Part shown: piece by piece, positions 50,583 through 59,726 of the stretch
Numbering within the stretch: position 1 is the stretch's first letter
Layout: each line of letters starts with the position of its first letter
Source: Pseudomonadota bacterium
Lineage (GTDB): Bacteria > Pseudomonadota > Alphaproteobacteria > Rhizobiales > Devosiaceae
Reading direction: 5' to 3'
Assembly: GCA_023391095.1 (NCBI GenBank)
Contig: JAEWBN010000020.1
Span: forward strand, 124,001-188,000
DNA: 64,000 bases
Translations under genes and position numbers: made by a program
The notes under the pieces: generated by a model
Databases searched by the model: none
What the model was told of the DNA's origin: nothing
The model's input: the letters and a program-made list of their open reading frames with translations, nothing else

Positions 50583-51505
50583 TGGACCTGACAATCGCAA
50601 TCATCGTCACCGTCGTCGGCGCTGCAACGCCGATCCTGCTGGCTGCTCTTGGCGAACTGGTGGTGGAGCGCTCCGGCGTTCTCAACCTTGGCGTTGAAGG
50701 CATGATGCTGATCGGCGCCATTGCCGGGTTCGTGGTGCAGTTCCACACCGGCAACCCCTATCTGGCGCTTTTGGCCGGGGCGGCGGCGGGCACGGCGGCC
50801 TCGTTGATCTTCGGGTTCCTGACGCTGTCGCTTTCGGCCAACCAGACCGCCACGGGTCTGGCGCTGACCATTTTCGGCACCGGCTTTTCGGCGCTGGCGG
50901 GGTCGTCCTATTCGGCGCGACCGGTGCAGCTGATGGGGGATTTCTTTCCCACGGCGATTTCCGACCACGGGATTGCCCGGGTGCTGTTCGGCTATTCCTT
51001 CCCGGTCTACTTCTCCTTCATCATGGTCTTTGCGGTCTGGTATTTCCTGACCAGGACACGGGCCGGGCTGATCCTGCGAGCCGTCGGCGAAAACGACCAG
51101 TCTGCCCATTCCATCGGCTATTCCGTGATCGGCGTGCGCTACCTCGCCGTCATGTTCGGGGGCGCGATGGCCGGGTTTGCGGGGGCCTGTTTCCCGCTGC
51201 TGCTGACGCCGCAATGGGCCGAAGGCATGACGGCGGGCCGCGGCTGGATCGCGGTGGCGCTGGTGGTGTTTGCGGCATGGCGGCCGCTGCGCCTTCTGGC
51301 CGGCGCCTATCTTTTTGGGCTCGTGATGACCATGGAGCTTTATGCCAAGGCCGGCGGGGGGGCGCTTTCGGTCATTCCATCCGAACTCTGGGCGGCCATG
51401 CCCTATCTCGCAACCATCGTCGTGCTGGTGTTGATTTCGCTCCGGCGCGATGCGTCCACAAATGCACCGGCCTGCCTCGGCAAGCCGTTCATGCCCAGCA
51501 ATTAG
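50582..51505 (+). CDS. ABC transporter permease, BMP type (second)
   Basis: A 307-residue BPD_transp_2 permease of the YufQ type: ATPILLAALGELVVERSGVLNLGVEG near the N terminus, the signature of these nucleoside permeases, and LRAVGENDQSAHSIGYSVIG later. The ATG at 50582 overlaps the upstream stop; an adjacent in-frame GTG at 50579 is less likely. It is followed after 59 bp by the binding protein gene. Confidence 0.87.
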   Translation: MDLTIAIIVTVVGAATPILLAALGELVVERSGVLNLGVEGMMLIGAIAGFVVQFHTGNPYLALLAGAAAGTAASLIFGFLTLSLSANQTATGLALTIFGTGFSALAGSSYSARPVQLMGDFFPTAISDHGIARVLFGYSFPVYFSFIMVFAVWYFLTRTRAGLILRAVGENDQSAHSIGYSVIGVRYLAVMFGGAMAGFAGACFPLLLTPQWAEGMTAGRGWIAVALVVFAAWRPLRLLAGAYLFGLVMTMELYAKAGGGALSVIPSELWAAMPYLATIVVLVLISLRRDASTNAPACLGKPFMPSN

Positions 51506-51564
51506 GACAGCGGTGCAATGACTGTCCTAATCCATAATAAAACCCGTCACTCAGGAGAAACCCA

Positions 51565-52650
51565 ATGACGCTCAATCGTCGCACCATGCTCAAGGCCGGT
51601 GTGGCCGCTGCAGCCCTGCCGCTGCTCGGCTCCAAGGCCTTCGCGCAGACCGAAAAGCTCAAGGTCGGCTTCGTGCTCGTCGGCACGATCAACGACAATG
51701 GCTGGAACTACGCGCACAACCAGGGCCGTCTCTATATGGAAGAGCAGCTCGGCGATGCCGTTGAATCGATCTATGTCGAGAACGTGCCGGAAGGCCCGGA
51801 CTGCGAACGCGTCCTGCGCGAACTGGCCCAGCAGGGCTGCAAGCTGATCTTCGCCACCAGCTTCGGCTTCGGCGACTCGGTGATCAAGGTGGCCGAGCAG
51901 TTCCCGGACATCATCTTCGAACACGCCACCGGCTACATGCGCGCTGACAATGTCGGCACCTACAATGCCCGCTTCCACGAAGGCCGTGCCGTTTGCGGCA
52001 CGATTGCTGGTCACCTCTCCAAGACCGGCAAGGCTGGCTATATCGGCTCGTTCCCGATCCCAGAAGTGGTGATGGGCGTCAACGCCTTCGTTCTGGCGGC
52101 CCGCAAGGTGAACCCGGACTTCACGATCACCCCCGTCTACATCTCCAGCTGGAACGATCCGGCCAAGGAAGCCGACGCGGCTCGCGCCATGATCGACCAG
52201 GGCATCGACGTGATCGCCCAGCACACCGACGGTCCGGCTGCCCTGCAGGTTGCCGAAGAGCGCGGCATCGTTGGCGGCTTCGGCCAGGGCGCCGACATGA
52301 GCGCCTTCGCTCCGAAGGCCCAGCTGACCTCGATCATCGACAACTGGGGCCCGCACTACGTCAAGACCGCTCAGGCTGTCATCGACGGCACCTGGGAAAG
52401 CAAGGATAGCTGGCCTGGCCTCAAGGAAGGCGAAGTGCAGATCGGCGCTTACAACGAGTCGATCCCGGCCGACGTCGTCGCCGCTGCCGAAGCCATCAAG
52501 CAGGGTCAGATCGACGGCTCGATCAACATCTTTACCGGCCCGATCAACGACCACACTGGCGCAGAACGCGTTCCGGCCGGCGTGACCCTGACCGATGCCG
52601 AACTGCTCGGTATGGACTGGTATGTCGAAGGCGTGAACCCGCCGGCCTGA
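51565..52650 (+). CDS. BMP family substrate-binding protein (purine/nucleoside uptake)
   Basis: A 361-residue BMP/Med-type periplasmic binding protein. The N terminus MTLNRRTMLKAGVAAAALPL has a twin arginine and a hydrophobic core, so Tat or Sec export ends near FAQ (residues 26-28). The mature part has KVGFVLVGTINDNGWNYAHN, IFATSFGFGDSVIKVAEQFPD and GIDVIAQHTDGPAALQVAEERG. Placed after xdhABC and two permeases, it probably binds a purine base or nucleoside. GGAGAA precedes the ATG. A terminator follows. Confidence 0.87.
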   Translation: MTLNRRTMLKAGVAAAALPLLGSKAFAQTEKLKVGFVLVGTINDNGWNYAHNQGRLYMEEQLGDAVESIYVENVPEGPDCERVLRELAQQGCKLIFATSFGFGDSVIKVAEQFPDIIFEHATGYMRADNVGTYNARFHEGRAVCGTIAGHLSKTGKAGYIGSFPIPEVVMGVNAFVLAARKVNPDFTITPVYISSWNDPAKEADAARAMIDQGIDVIAQHTDGPAALQVAEERGIVGGFGQGADMSAFAPKAQLTSIIDNWGPHYVKTAQAVIDGTWESKDSWPGLKEGEVQIGAYNESIPADVVAAAEAIKQGQIDGSINIFTGPINDHTGAERVPAGVTLTDAELLGMDWYVEGVNPPA

Positions 52651-52679
52651 TCGACCCAACGGGTTGAGACGATTTGAAG

Positions 52680-52703
52680 GGGCGGGTGCGAGCCCGCCCT
52701 TTT
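52680..52703 (+). terminator. Intrinsic terminator after the BMP gene
   Basis: GGGCGGG (52680-52686) and CCCGCCC (52693-52699) with a 6-nt loop, followed by TTTT, about 30 bp after the stop. Confidence 0.82.
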
Positions 52704-52738
52704 ATGCGACAGAGGCTTGACCAAGGCCCAACGCTCCT

Positions 52739-52869
52739 GCGCCCCTCCCCTGGAGGGGGAGCTCGGACCACAGGTCTGCAGCAAAGCTGGGGTGGGGTGT
52801 TTTCGACATCCCACCGAGTGTTTGGCCCACCCCACCCTCATTCCCTCCCCCTCCAGGGCAGGGAGGCGC
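52739..52869. repeat. GC-rich MITE-like palindromic element, copy 2
   Basis: The ends are imperfect inverted repeats of about 24 bp built on CCTGGAGGGGGAG (left, near 52749-52761) and its complement CTCCCCCTCCAGG (right, near 52845-52857). Inside, GGGGTGGGGTG and CACCCCACCC form a second inverted pair. It fills the gap between the BMP terminator and puuD and has no coding capacity. Confidence 0.55.
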
Positions 52870-52894
52870 AAGAGCGGATGGTACGGAGAACAAG

Positions 52895-54121
52895 ATGGGC
52901 GATCTGGCAATTTTTTATGAATGGGCGATGTTCGCCGCGCGGTGGCTGCATGTGGTGACCGCGATTGCCTGGATCGGATCGTCCTTTTATTTCATCGCGC
53001 TGGACCTCGGTCTGCGCAAGACGCCGAGCCTGCCGCCGCTGGCGCATGGCGAGGAGTGGCAGGTGCATGGCGGGGGCTTCTACCACATCCAGAAGTATTT
53101 GGTGGCGCCCGAATTTTTGCCCGAGCACCTGACCTGGTTCAAATGGGAGAGCTACGCGACCTGGCTATCGGGCGCGATGCTGCTGGTGCTGCTCTATTAT
53201 GTCGGTGCCGATCTGTTCCTCGTCGACCGCAATGTGCTCGACGTGCCCAATTGGGTGGCGATCCTCCTGTCGGCCGGCTCCATCGTGCTGGGCTGGCTGC
53301 TCTATGACACGCTCTGCAAGTCGCCGATTGGACAGTCGACCACCGGGCTGATGCTGGTGCTGTTCGCCATCCTCGTCGTCATGAGCTGGGGCTATACGCA
53401 GCTCTTCACCGGGCGCGCGGCCATGCTGCATATGGGGGCGTTTACCGCGACGATCATGACGGCCAACGTGGCCATGATCATCATTCCCAACCAGAAGATC
53501 GTGGTCGGTGATCTCAAGGCGGGGCGGGTGCCCGACGCCAAATATGGCAAGATCGCCAAGCAGCGGAGCCTCCACAACAACTACCTGACGCTGCCGGTCA
53601 TCTTCTTCATGCTCTCGAGCCACTATCCGCTGGCCTTTGCGACGCAGTGGAACTGGATCATCGCCTCGCTGATCTTCCTCGTCGGCGTGGTGATCCGGCA
53701 CTATTTCAACACCCGCCATGCGCGGAAGGGCAATCCGCACTGGACGTGGCTCGTTGCCACCGTGCTGATGCTCACCATCGCTTGGCTGTCGACCGCGCCG
53801 AAACTGCCGGGGGCCGATCAGCCGATGCAGGTCTCGGCCAGCGGCGAGCGGTTCATGGCGGCGGAGCATTTCCAGGCGGCTAGTTTGACCGTGCAGACGC
53901 GCTGCGCCATGTGCCATACGGCCGAGCCGGTTTGGGACGGCGTCTATCAGGCGCCCAAGAATGTCATTCTCGACAATGACGTCGCCATTGCCAATCACGC
54001 CCACCAGATCGCCATGCAGGCGGGCTGGAGCCATGCCATGCCGCCGGGCAATGTGACCGACATGACCGCCGATGAGCGGGCGCTGCTGGTCGAGTGGTAT
54101 CGCGAAGGGTCGGGTTCATGA
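52895..54121 (+). CDS. puuD: Urate hydroxylase PuuD (membrane urate oxidase with cytochrome c domain)
   Basis: A 408-residue protein. The first about 300 residues are the integral membrane urate oxidase domain with about eight helices (WLHVVTAIAWIGSSFYFIALD, GGGFYHIQKYLVAPE, MHMGAFTATIMTANVAMIII-like). The last about 85 residues are a cytochrome c domain with the heme motif CAMCH and a later Met in HAMPPGN. It oxidises urate to 5-hydroxyisourate and passes electrons to the respiratory chain instead of making peroxide. Its stop overlaps the guanine deaminase start by four bases. Confidence 0.92.
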   Translation: MGDLAIFYEWAMFAARWLHVVTAIAWIGSSFYFIALDLGLRKTPSLPPLAHGEEWQVHGGGFYHIQKYLVAPEFLPEHLTWFKWESYATWLSGAMLLVLLYYVGADLFLVDRNVLDVPNWVAILLSAGSIVLGWLLYDTLCKSPIGQSTTGLMLVLFAILVVMSWGYTQLFTGRAAMLHMGAFTATIMTANVAMIIIPNQKIVVGDLKAGRVPDAKYGKIAKQRSLHNNYLTLPVIFFMLSSHYPLAFATQWNWIIASLIFLVGVVIRHYFNTRHARKGNPHWTWLVATVLMLTIAWLSTAPKLPGADQPMQVSASGERFMAAEHFQAASLTVQTRCAMCHTAEPVWDGVYQAPKNVILDNDVAIANHAHQIAMQAGWSHAMPPGNVTDMTADERALLVEWYREGSGS

Positions 54122-55419
54122 GCCGGACCATCCTGCGCGGGCGGGTGCTGAGCTTTCACCGGGCGCCGCAGGGCATCGACGATGCCGAAAGCTACCTTTA
54201 TCTCGAGGATGGCGCAGTCGGCATCGAGGACGGGCTGGTGGTTTCGGTGGGCGATTTCGCCGAGGCGGACATTGCCGGCGCTGTCGTGATCGACCACCGG
54301 CCGCACCTGATCCTGCCGGGCTTTATCGACCTGCACCTCCACTACGTGCAAAGCCAGATCATGGCGGCCTATGCCGGATCGCTGCTCGAATGGCTCAACA
54401 CCTATACCTTTATCGAGGAGCAGAAGTTTGCCCAGCAGGGGCATGCCGATGCGGTGGCCGTCGATTTCTACGATGCGCTGATCCGGCATGGGACGACGAC
54501 GGCGGTGGCCTATTGTTCGAGCCATCCGCGGTCGGTGGACGCCTTCTTTGCCGAGGCGCAGCGGCGCAACATGCTCATGGTGGGCGGCAAGGTGATGATG
54601 GATCGCAATGCGCCCGAGGGGCTCTGCGACACCGCGCAGTCGAGCTATGACGACAGCAAGGCGCTGATCGCCCGCTGGCATGGCCGGGGGCGGGCGCTCT
54701 ACGCCATCTCGCCGCGCTTCGCCATCACCTCGACGCCGGAGCAGATGGCTGCGGCGCAGGCGCTGGTGGCCGAGCATTCCGATTGCTTCGTCCAGACCCA
54801 TCTCAGCGAAAATCTCGACGAGATCGCCTATTCCATGGAGCTCTATCCCGAGGCCAAGGACTACACCGGCATCTACGAGGATTACGGGCTTCTGGGGCGC
54901 AAGACGCTTTTGGGGCACTCGATCCACCTCAACCATCGCGAGACAGCTGTTTTGGCCGAGACCGGTTCGGTGGCGGTGTTCTGCCCGACCTCGAACCTGT
55001 TTCTGGGGTCGGGTCTCTTCGACCATGGGCGGCTGACGCAGAATGGCGTGCGGGTGGGGATCGCCACCGATATCGGCGGGGGCACCAGTGTTTCCATGCT
55101 GCGCACGCTGGACGAGGGCTACAAGGTGCTGCAACTGCGCGGGCAGCGGCTCAATCCGCTTGCCTCGTTCCACATGGCGACGCGCGGCAATGCCGAGGCG
55201 CTGGGGCTGGAGGAGACGATCGGCTCCATTGCGCCGGGCCGGGCGGCGGACCTGGTGGTGCTCGATGCGGGAGCAACGCCGACCATGCGCATGCGGCAGG
55301 CGACATTGGGGAGTCTGGTGGAAGAACTGTTCCTGCTCCAGACGCTGGGCGATGACCGCGCCATCGCCGAAGTCTATGTGGCTGGTGCAAGGGCGAAGTC
55401 CACTTTGGTCGGGTTGTGA
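54118..55419 (+). CDS. guaD: Guanine deaminase
   Basis: A 433-residue amidohydrolase. Zinc ligands are in PGFIDLHLHYVQSQ, CFVQTHLSEN, LLGHSIHLN and GIATDIGGGTSVSML. It converts guanine to xanthine. The start at 54118 overlaps the puuD stop (ATGA); an in-frame ATG at 54094 lies inside puuD. A strong stem-loop separates it from glcB. Confidence 0.92.
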   Translation: MSRTILRGRVLSFHRAPQGIDDAESYLYLEDGAVGIEDGLVVSVGDFAEADIAGAVVIDHRPHLILPGFIDLHLHYVQSQIMAAYAGSLLEWLNTYTFIEEQKFAQQGHADAVAVDFYDALIRHGTTTAVAYCSSHPRSVDAFFAEAQRRNMLMVGGKVMMDRNAPEGLCDTAQSSYDDSKALIARWHGRGRALYAISPRFAITSTPEQMAAAQALVAEHSDCFVQTHLSENLDEIAYSMELYPEAKDYTGIYEDYGLLGRKTLLGHSIHLNHRETAVLAETGSVAVFCPTSNLFLGSGLFDHGRLTQNGVRVGIATDIGGGTSVSMLRTLDEGYKVLQLRGQRLNPLASFHMATRGNAEALGLEETIGSIAPGRAADLVVLDAGATPTMRMRQATLGSLVEELFLLQTLGDDRAIAEVYVAGARAKSTLVGL

Positions 55420-55422
55420 GGG

Positions 55423-55460
55423 CGAACGCACTGGCCTAAAGATTAGGCATCGTGCGTTCG
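55423..55460. promoter_or_regulatory. Two-tier stem-loop between guaD and glcB
   Basis: CGAACGCAC (55423-55431) pairs with GTGCGTTCG (55452-55460). Inside it GCCTAA (55434-55439) pairs with TTAGGC (55443-55448) around AGA. Together these form a 9-bp plus 6-bp hairpin with a small internal loop. It lies four bases after the guaD stop and 15 bp before the glcB ATG. There is no T run. It is either an operator or an mRNA structure affecting glcB. Confidence 0.6.
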
Positions 55461-55475
55461 AAAGGCTCCACACCC

Positions 55476-57638
55476 ATGTCCGACTACATCACGAAATCCG
55501 GCCTCCATGTGCATCCGCTGCTGGCGGATTTCGTGGAGAAAGAGGCGCTGCCGGGCACGGATGTAACGGCTGATCAATTCTGGAGCGGCTTTGCCGCCTT
55601 GCTGGCCGAGCATGTGCCGACCAACAAGCGCCTCCTGGCGCGGCGCGACGATCTCCAGGCGCAGATCGATGACTGGCACCGTAAATATGGCCCGGTCGCC
55701 AACAATCCGCAGGGCTATGAATTCTTTCTGCGCGATATCGGCTACCTGGTCGAGGAGCCTGACGATTTCACCATCGAGACCGAAGGGCTCGACCCCGAAA
55801 TCGCGACCATTTGCGGGCCGCAGCTGGTGGTGCCGGTGTCCAATGCGCGCTACGCGCTCAATGCCGCCAATGCGCGCTGGGGTTCGCTCTATGACGCGCT
55901 TTATGGCACCGACGTCATTGCGCGCGACGGCGAGCTGGCGCCGGGCAAGGGGTATAATCCGGCGCGTGGCGCGGCGGTGGTGGCGCGTGCGGCAGAATTC
56001 CTCGATGCGAGCTTTCCGCTGGCGACGGGCAGCCACACCGAGGTCTCCGGCTATCACATCATCAAGGATGGCGAACGCCGGGTGCTGGTCGTCGATACGC
56101 CGGCGGGCCGCACGGGGCTGCGCGATCCGGGTGCATGTGTGGGCTATGGCGGCAGCGAGGCCGCCGGCGAGATCGTGCTGCGGCATAACGGGCTGCATGT
56201 CATTCTGGTGATCGCGCCCGAGACGGAAATCGGCAAGGCGCATGCGGCGGGGCTCAGCGATGTGATCGTCGAGGCGGCGCTGACCACGATCCAGGATTGC
56301 GAGGACTCGGTCGCGGCGGTCGATGCCGAGGACAAGGTGGGCGTTTATCGCAACTGGCTGGGCCTGATGAATGGCTCGCTGGAAGACACGTTTGAAAAGG
56401 GCGGCAAGACCGTCACGCGCAAGCTCAATGCGGATCGCCACTACAAGGATGTGGACGGCCAGCCGCTCGTGCTCAAGGGCCGCTCGCTGCTGCTGGTGCG
56501 CAATGTAGGGCACCTGATGACCACGGACGCCGTGCTGTTCGACGGACAGCCGGTGGGCGAGGGGCTGATGGATGCGGCGGTGACGGCGCTCTGCGCGCTG
56601 CATGACAAGGGCAATAATGCGCGCAATGGCGCGATCTACGTGGTCAAGCCCAAGATGCACGGGCCCGAAGAAGTGGCCTTTGCCTGCGCGATCTTTGCGT
56701 CGGTCGAAAAGATGCTGGGGCTCGAGGCCAATCGCATCAAGATCGGAATCATGGACGAAGAGCGCCGCACCTCCGCCAATCTCAAGGCCGCCATCCATGC
56801 GGCGCGGGAGCGCGTGTTCTTCATCAATACCGGGTTCCTCGATCGCACGGGCGACGAGATTCATACTTCGATGGAAGCCGGCGCCGTGCTGCGCAAGGAC
56901 GAGATCAAGGCTGAGAAGTGGATCTCGTCCTACGAGGACCGCAATGTGCTGATCGGGCTGGCCGCCGGGTTCTCCGGCAAGGCACAGATCGGCAAGGGCA
57001 TGTGGGCCCGGCCCGACGACATGGCCGCCATGATGGATGCCAAGATCGGGCACCCCAAGGCGGGGGCCAATACCGCCTGGGTGCCATCGCCGACGGCGGC
57101 GACGCTGCATGCGCTGCATTACCACGAGGTCGATGTTCTTGAGGCGCAGAAGCGTCGCCACAACGAGGCCACGCCGCCGCTTTTGGCTCTGTTCTCCATG
57201 CCGGTACAGGCGCCATATTCGCTCAGCCGCGAGGAGATCACGCGCGAACTCGAGAACAATGCGCAGGGCATTCTGGGCTATGTGGTGCGCTGGGTGCAGC
57301 AGGGCGTGGGGTGTTCCAAGGTTCCCGACATCAACAATGTGGGGCTGATGGAAGACCGCGCAACCTGCCGGATTTCCGCGCAGGCCGTAGCCAACTGGCT
57401 GCGCCATGGGCTTGTCAGCCGCGACGAGGTGACCTCGGTGTTCGAGCGCATGGCTGTGGTTGTGGACGGGCAGAATGCGGGTGATCCGCTCTACCGCCCG
57501 ATGACGGAGAACTACCAGTCGGTGGCGTTCCAGGCGGCGCTGGAACTGGCGCTGCACGGGGCCGAACAGCCGAGCGGCTATACCGAGCCGCTGCTGCATG
57601 CCGCCCGGCTGAAGGTCAAGGCGCGGGACAAGAAGTAG
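55476..57638 (+). CDS. glcB: Malate synthase G
   Basis: A 720-residue monomeric malate synthase, the length typical of isoform G. It contains VPVSNARYALNAANARWGSLYDALYG, the active-site region NGAIYVVKPKMHGPEEVAFA and MDEERRTSANLKAAI, and NTGFLDRTGDEIHTSMEAG. It condenses glyoxylate with acetyl-CoA to malate. In this island it should assimilate glyoxylate released by AllA. The start at 55476 gives the family N terminus; an in-frame ATG at 55452 lies within the stem-loop. Confidence 0.93.
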   Translation: MSDYITKSGLHVHPLLADFVEKEALPGTDVTADQFWSGFAALLAEHVPTNKRLLARRDDLQAQIDDWHRKYGPVANNPQGYEFFLRDIGYLVEEPDDFTIETEGLDPEIATICGPQLVVPVSNARYALNAANARWGSLYDALYGTDVIARDGELAPGKGYNPARGAAVVARAAEFLDASFPLATGSHTEVSGYHIIKDGERRVLVVDTPAGRTGLRDPGACVGYGGSEAAGEIVLRHNGLHVILVIAPETEIGKAHAAGLSDVIVEAALTTIQDCEDSVAAVDAEDKVGVYRNWLGLMNGSLEDTFEKGGKTVTRKLNADRHYKDVDGQPLVLKGRSLLLVRNVGHLMTTDAVLFDGQPVGEGLMDAAVTALCALHDKGNNARNGAIYVVKPKMHGPEEVAFACAIFASVEKMLGLEANRIKIGIMDEERRTSANLKAAIHAARERVFFINTGFLDRTGDEIHTSMEAGAVLRKDEIKAEKWISSYEDRNVLIGLAAGFSGKAQIGKGMWARPDDMAAMMDAKIGHPKAGANTAWVPSPTAATLHALHYHEVDVLEAQKRRHNEATPPLLALFSMPVQAPYSLSREEITRELENNAQGILGYVVRWVQQGVGCSKVPDINNVGLMEDRATCRISAQAVANWLRHGLVSRDEVTSVFERMAVVVDGQNAGDPLYRPMTENYQSVAFQAALELALHGAEQPSGYTEPLLHAARLKVKARDKK

Positions 57639-57675
57639 TCGGCCCGATGGAAGGGCTGCGCAGGGCCGGGCAGTT

Positions 57676-57907
57676 CCGGGTTGTGGGCACCCCCTCCGAG
57701 CTGCGCGAGGCCCTTTCGGGCCAAGCTTCGCTTGCCTCCCCCGTGGAGGGGGAGGTGGGGGCCGGTGATTTTGGGGTGGTAGCCGCTGATTGTCGTTGCA
57801 GATGGTCTCAGAGCGTCCGGGTTGCGGGCACCCCCTCCGAGCTGCGCTAAGCCCTGCGGGCTAAGCTTCGCTTGCCTCCCCCGTTCAGGGGGAGGTGGGG
57901 GCCGGTG
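57676..57907. repeat. Tandem pair of about 91-bp GC-rich elements, copies 3 and 4
   Basis: Copy A (57676-57767) and copy B (57817-57907) share CACCCCCTCCGAGCTGCGC, AAGCTTCGCTTGCCTCCCCC and AGGGGGAGGTGGGGGCCGGTG. They differ mainly in a short middle hairpin (GGCCC TTTC GGGCC against AGCCC TGC GGGCT), where compensating changes keep pairing. The C5/G5 ends relate them to copies 1 and 2. Confidence 0.7.
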
Positions 57908-57931
57908 GTAGGCGCAGGTCCGAGGTAAGAA

Positions 57932-57954
57932 AGCCCGCCTTTCGGCGGGCTTTT
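57932..57954. terminator. Terminator between glcB and the tannase-like gene
   Basis: AGCCCGCC (57932-57939), TTTC and GGCGGGCT (57944-57951), then TTT, with an A-rich left side, between convergent genes. Confidence 0.85.
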
Positions 57955-57956
57955 GG

Positions 57957-59621
57957 TTATTCGCAGGTGAAGCTCTCGTGGCTTTTTTCATCGCCGCCGG
58001 TGTAGCGGGGGATGAGCGGGTGCGGGCAGAGCTTGCGGGTGATGCCGATCAGGTCGGGGACATATTGATTGTCCGGGGTGACCTCGGCCACCAACGCATC
58101 GGGAGCGGTGCCGTTTTCCACCCAGTCGACCAGCGCCGAGAAGGCGTCGAACTTGTCGGTGGCGGGGCTGCCGGGGCCGTGGCCCATGCCGGGCACGGTA
58201 TAGAGCGTGACGAAGTCGCGTGCGTGCCCGTCGGTATTGGCGTCTAGCTTTTCATACCAGGCGATGGTGTCGTTGACGGAGAAGACCGGGTCGCTGACGC
58301 CGTGGAACACGATCATCTTGCCGCCGGCGTCCTGGAAGTCGGCCATGCGCGGGTCCTGGGCATCGGTGGGCGTCATGAACGTCATGGGCGACTCGGCAAA
58401 GGTTGGGTCCGTGGCGTCGACGGTGACGTCGGTGTCGAAGTCGAAATCGAGCAGGAACTGCAGCAGATCATTGGGGGCGCCACCCACTTCGACGGGCGGA
58501 TTGGAGAAGATGGTGGCGAGCGAGGAGGCCCCCATGGTGGCGATCAGCGGGAGATTGTCCCAGGGCGGAATGGGGCTTTCGAGCTTCCAGAAGCGCCAGT
58601 CGCCCGTAGCGATGCCGCGGTCCCAGGCCCAGTTGGTGTAAAGCGCTTCGCCGGCGGAATTGGTAGGGCCGGCATGGATGCGGCGCAGGGCCTCGACCTG
58701 AGCGGGGCTGAGGCAGGCTTGGGTGTCATTGCCCTCGCAGGTGAGGGTGGCAATGTCGAAGGCTGCCTGGCAGGCCGGGGTGTCACCGATGATGCCGTCC
58801 TCAAGGCCATCGAGGCCATCGCAGGCGGCCAGAACGGCGTCGCCCACCAGTTGCAGGTCTTCCGGTGCAAAGGCCGTGCGGATATCGCCGTTGACGGCGT
58901 GGAAGCTCTGCACGTCCCAGGCGTGCTGGACGGCGGCGCGCGGAAGGTTGAGGCCGGGATAGCCGGCCAGGATGCCATCGAAGGCGTCGGAGGAGCGGGT
59001 GGCCTGGACCATGGCGTGGCGTCCGCCATTGGAGCCACCGACGCCATAGGAATAGGCGATCTCGGTGCCGTAATAGTCTTCGACGATCTGCGTCGCGACC
59101 GGGTTGAGCTTGACCACGGCGCCGTAGCCATAGTCGCTGCGCGCTTCCGGATCGAAGCCAAATTGCGCGCCGCCCGCCAGACCCGCTTCGGGATGGGCCT
59201 CGCCATCATGGCCGGCATCGCTGGAGACAACAGCATAGTTGCGGGCAAGGCCAATATCGGCCGGGTCACCATTGAGCAGGTTGCCGGTGGCCGGGACGAC
59301 GGCGCCGTCATTGCCGCCGTTGAACTGGTGAATGAAGCGGCTGTTCCACGCGTCGGGCAGGCGCAGCTCGAAGCGGATGCGATAGGTGTTGCCATCGGTG
59401 CCGGTGCGTTCGCCGATGTGGCCGCGCACCAGGCAGTGGGCCACGGGGGCGTCTTCGCCAACGGCCAGCGGCGTGGCTTCGCTGATGACAAGGTCGGCAA
59501 TGCCGAAATCGTGGGTCGAGAGCTCAGCGCAGTCCAGCGATTGCGCCTGTGCGGTCCCGGCAAGGCCGAGGGCGGAGACCAGCGTCGCCAGGGCGACGGA
59601 ATTCCTCCAGAGCACGTTCAT
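57957..59621 (-). CDS. Tannase / feruloyl esterase family secreted hydrolase
   Basis: A 554-residue alpha/beta hydrolase with a Sec signal peptide (MNVLWRNSVALATLVSALGL, cleavage near AQA). Catalytic residues are Ser in GVGGSNGGRHAM, Asp in VFHGVSDPVF and His in PGMGHGPGS. A cysteine-rich lid region (CDGLDGLEDGIIGDTPAC) is typical of this family, which binds calcium there. It hydrolyses aromatic esters such as gallates or feruloyl sugars in the periplasm or outside. It has no clear tie to purines. The promoter region at 59622-59726 contains small inverted repeats. Confidence 0.82.
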   Translation of the reverse strand: MNVLWRNSVALATLVSALGLAGTAQAQSLDCAELSTHDFGIADLVISEATPLAVGEDAPVAHCLVRGHIGERTGTDGNTYRIRFELRLPDAWNSRFIHQFNGGNDGAVVPATGNLLNGDPADIGLARNYAVVSSDAGHDGEAHPEAGLAGGAQFGFDPEARSDYGYGAVVKLNPVATQIVEDYYGTEIAYSYGVGGSNGGRHAMVQATRSSDAFDGILAGYPGLNLPRAAVQHAWDVQSFHAVNGDIRTAFAPEDLQLVGDAVLAACDGLDGLEDGIIGDTPACQAAFDIATLTCEGNDTQACLSPAQVEALRRIHAGPTNSAGEALYTNWAWDRGIATGDWRFWKLESPIPPWDNLPLIATMGASSLATIFSNPPVEVGGAPNDLLQFLLDFDFDTDVTVDATDPTFAESPMTFMTPTDAQDPRMADFQDAGGKMIVFHGVSDPVFSVNDTIAWYEKLDANTDGHARDFVTLYTVPGMGHGPGSPATDKFDAFSALVDWVENGTAPDALVAEVTPDNQYVPDLIGITRKLCPHPLIPRYTGGDEKSHESFTCE

Positions 59622-59726
59622 TCAATCCTCCCATTGCATGGTGCATGCCTGCGATATTGTTATGGAAAATAATCAATATGGCAATGGGCGCTCGGCGGGG
59701 AACATCAGGGGGCCGTGGTGATGGGG

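Larger units (their letters stand above)
57639..57956. other. 318-bp gene-free stretch with two repeat copies and a terminator
   Basis: It contains two direct copies of a GC-rich element (57676-57767 and 57817-57907) separated by about 49 bp, then a terminator at 57932-57954. No gene is supported. Confidence 0.6.

Noticed and set aside
55443..57599. A 718-codon open frame antisense to malate synthase G
   Set aside because: Malate synthase G is unambiguous on the plus strand; the reverse frame is a mirror effect of its codon use.
57676..57907. CRISPR-like repeat pair
   Set aside because: Only two long imperfect copies with internal palindromes and no spacer array or cas genes.
58302..59672. 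A 456-codon open frame antisense to the tannase-like gene
   Set aside because: Gly/Ala/Val-rich low-complexity product opposite a conserved hydrolase.
59630..59688. CCCATTGC...GCAATGGG around ATATTG...CAATAT before the tannase-like gene as one operator
   Set aside because: The two inverted repeats do not share a centre and the outer spacer is 43 bp; too weak to call.
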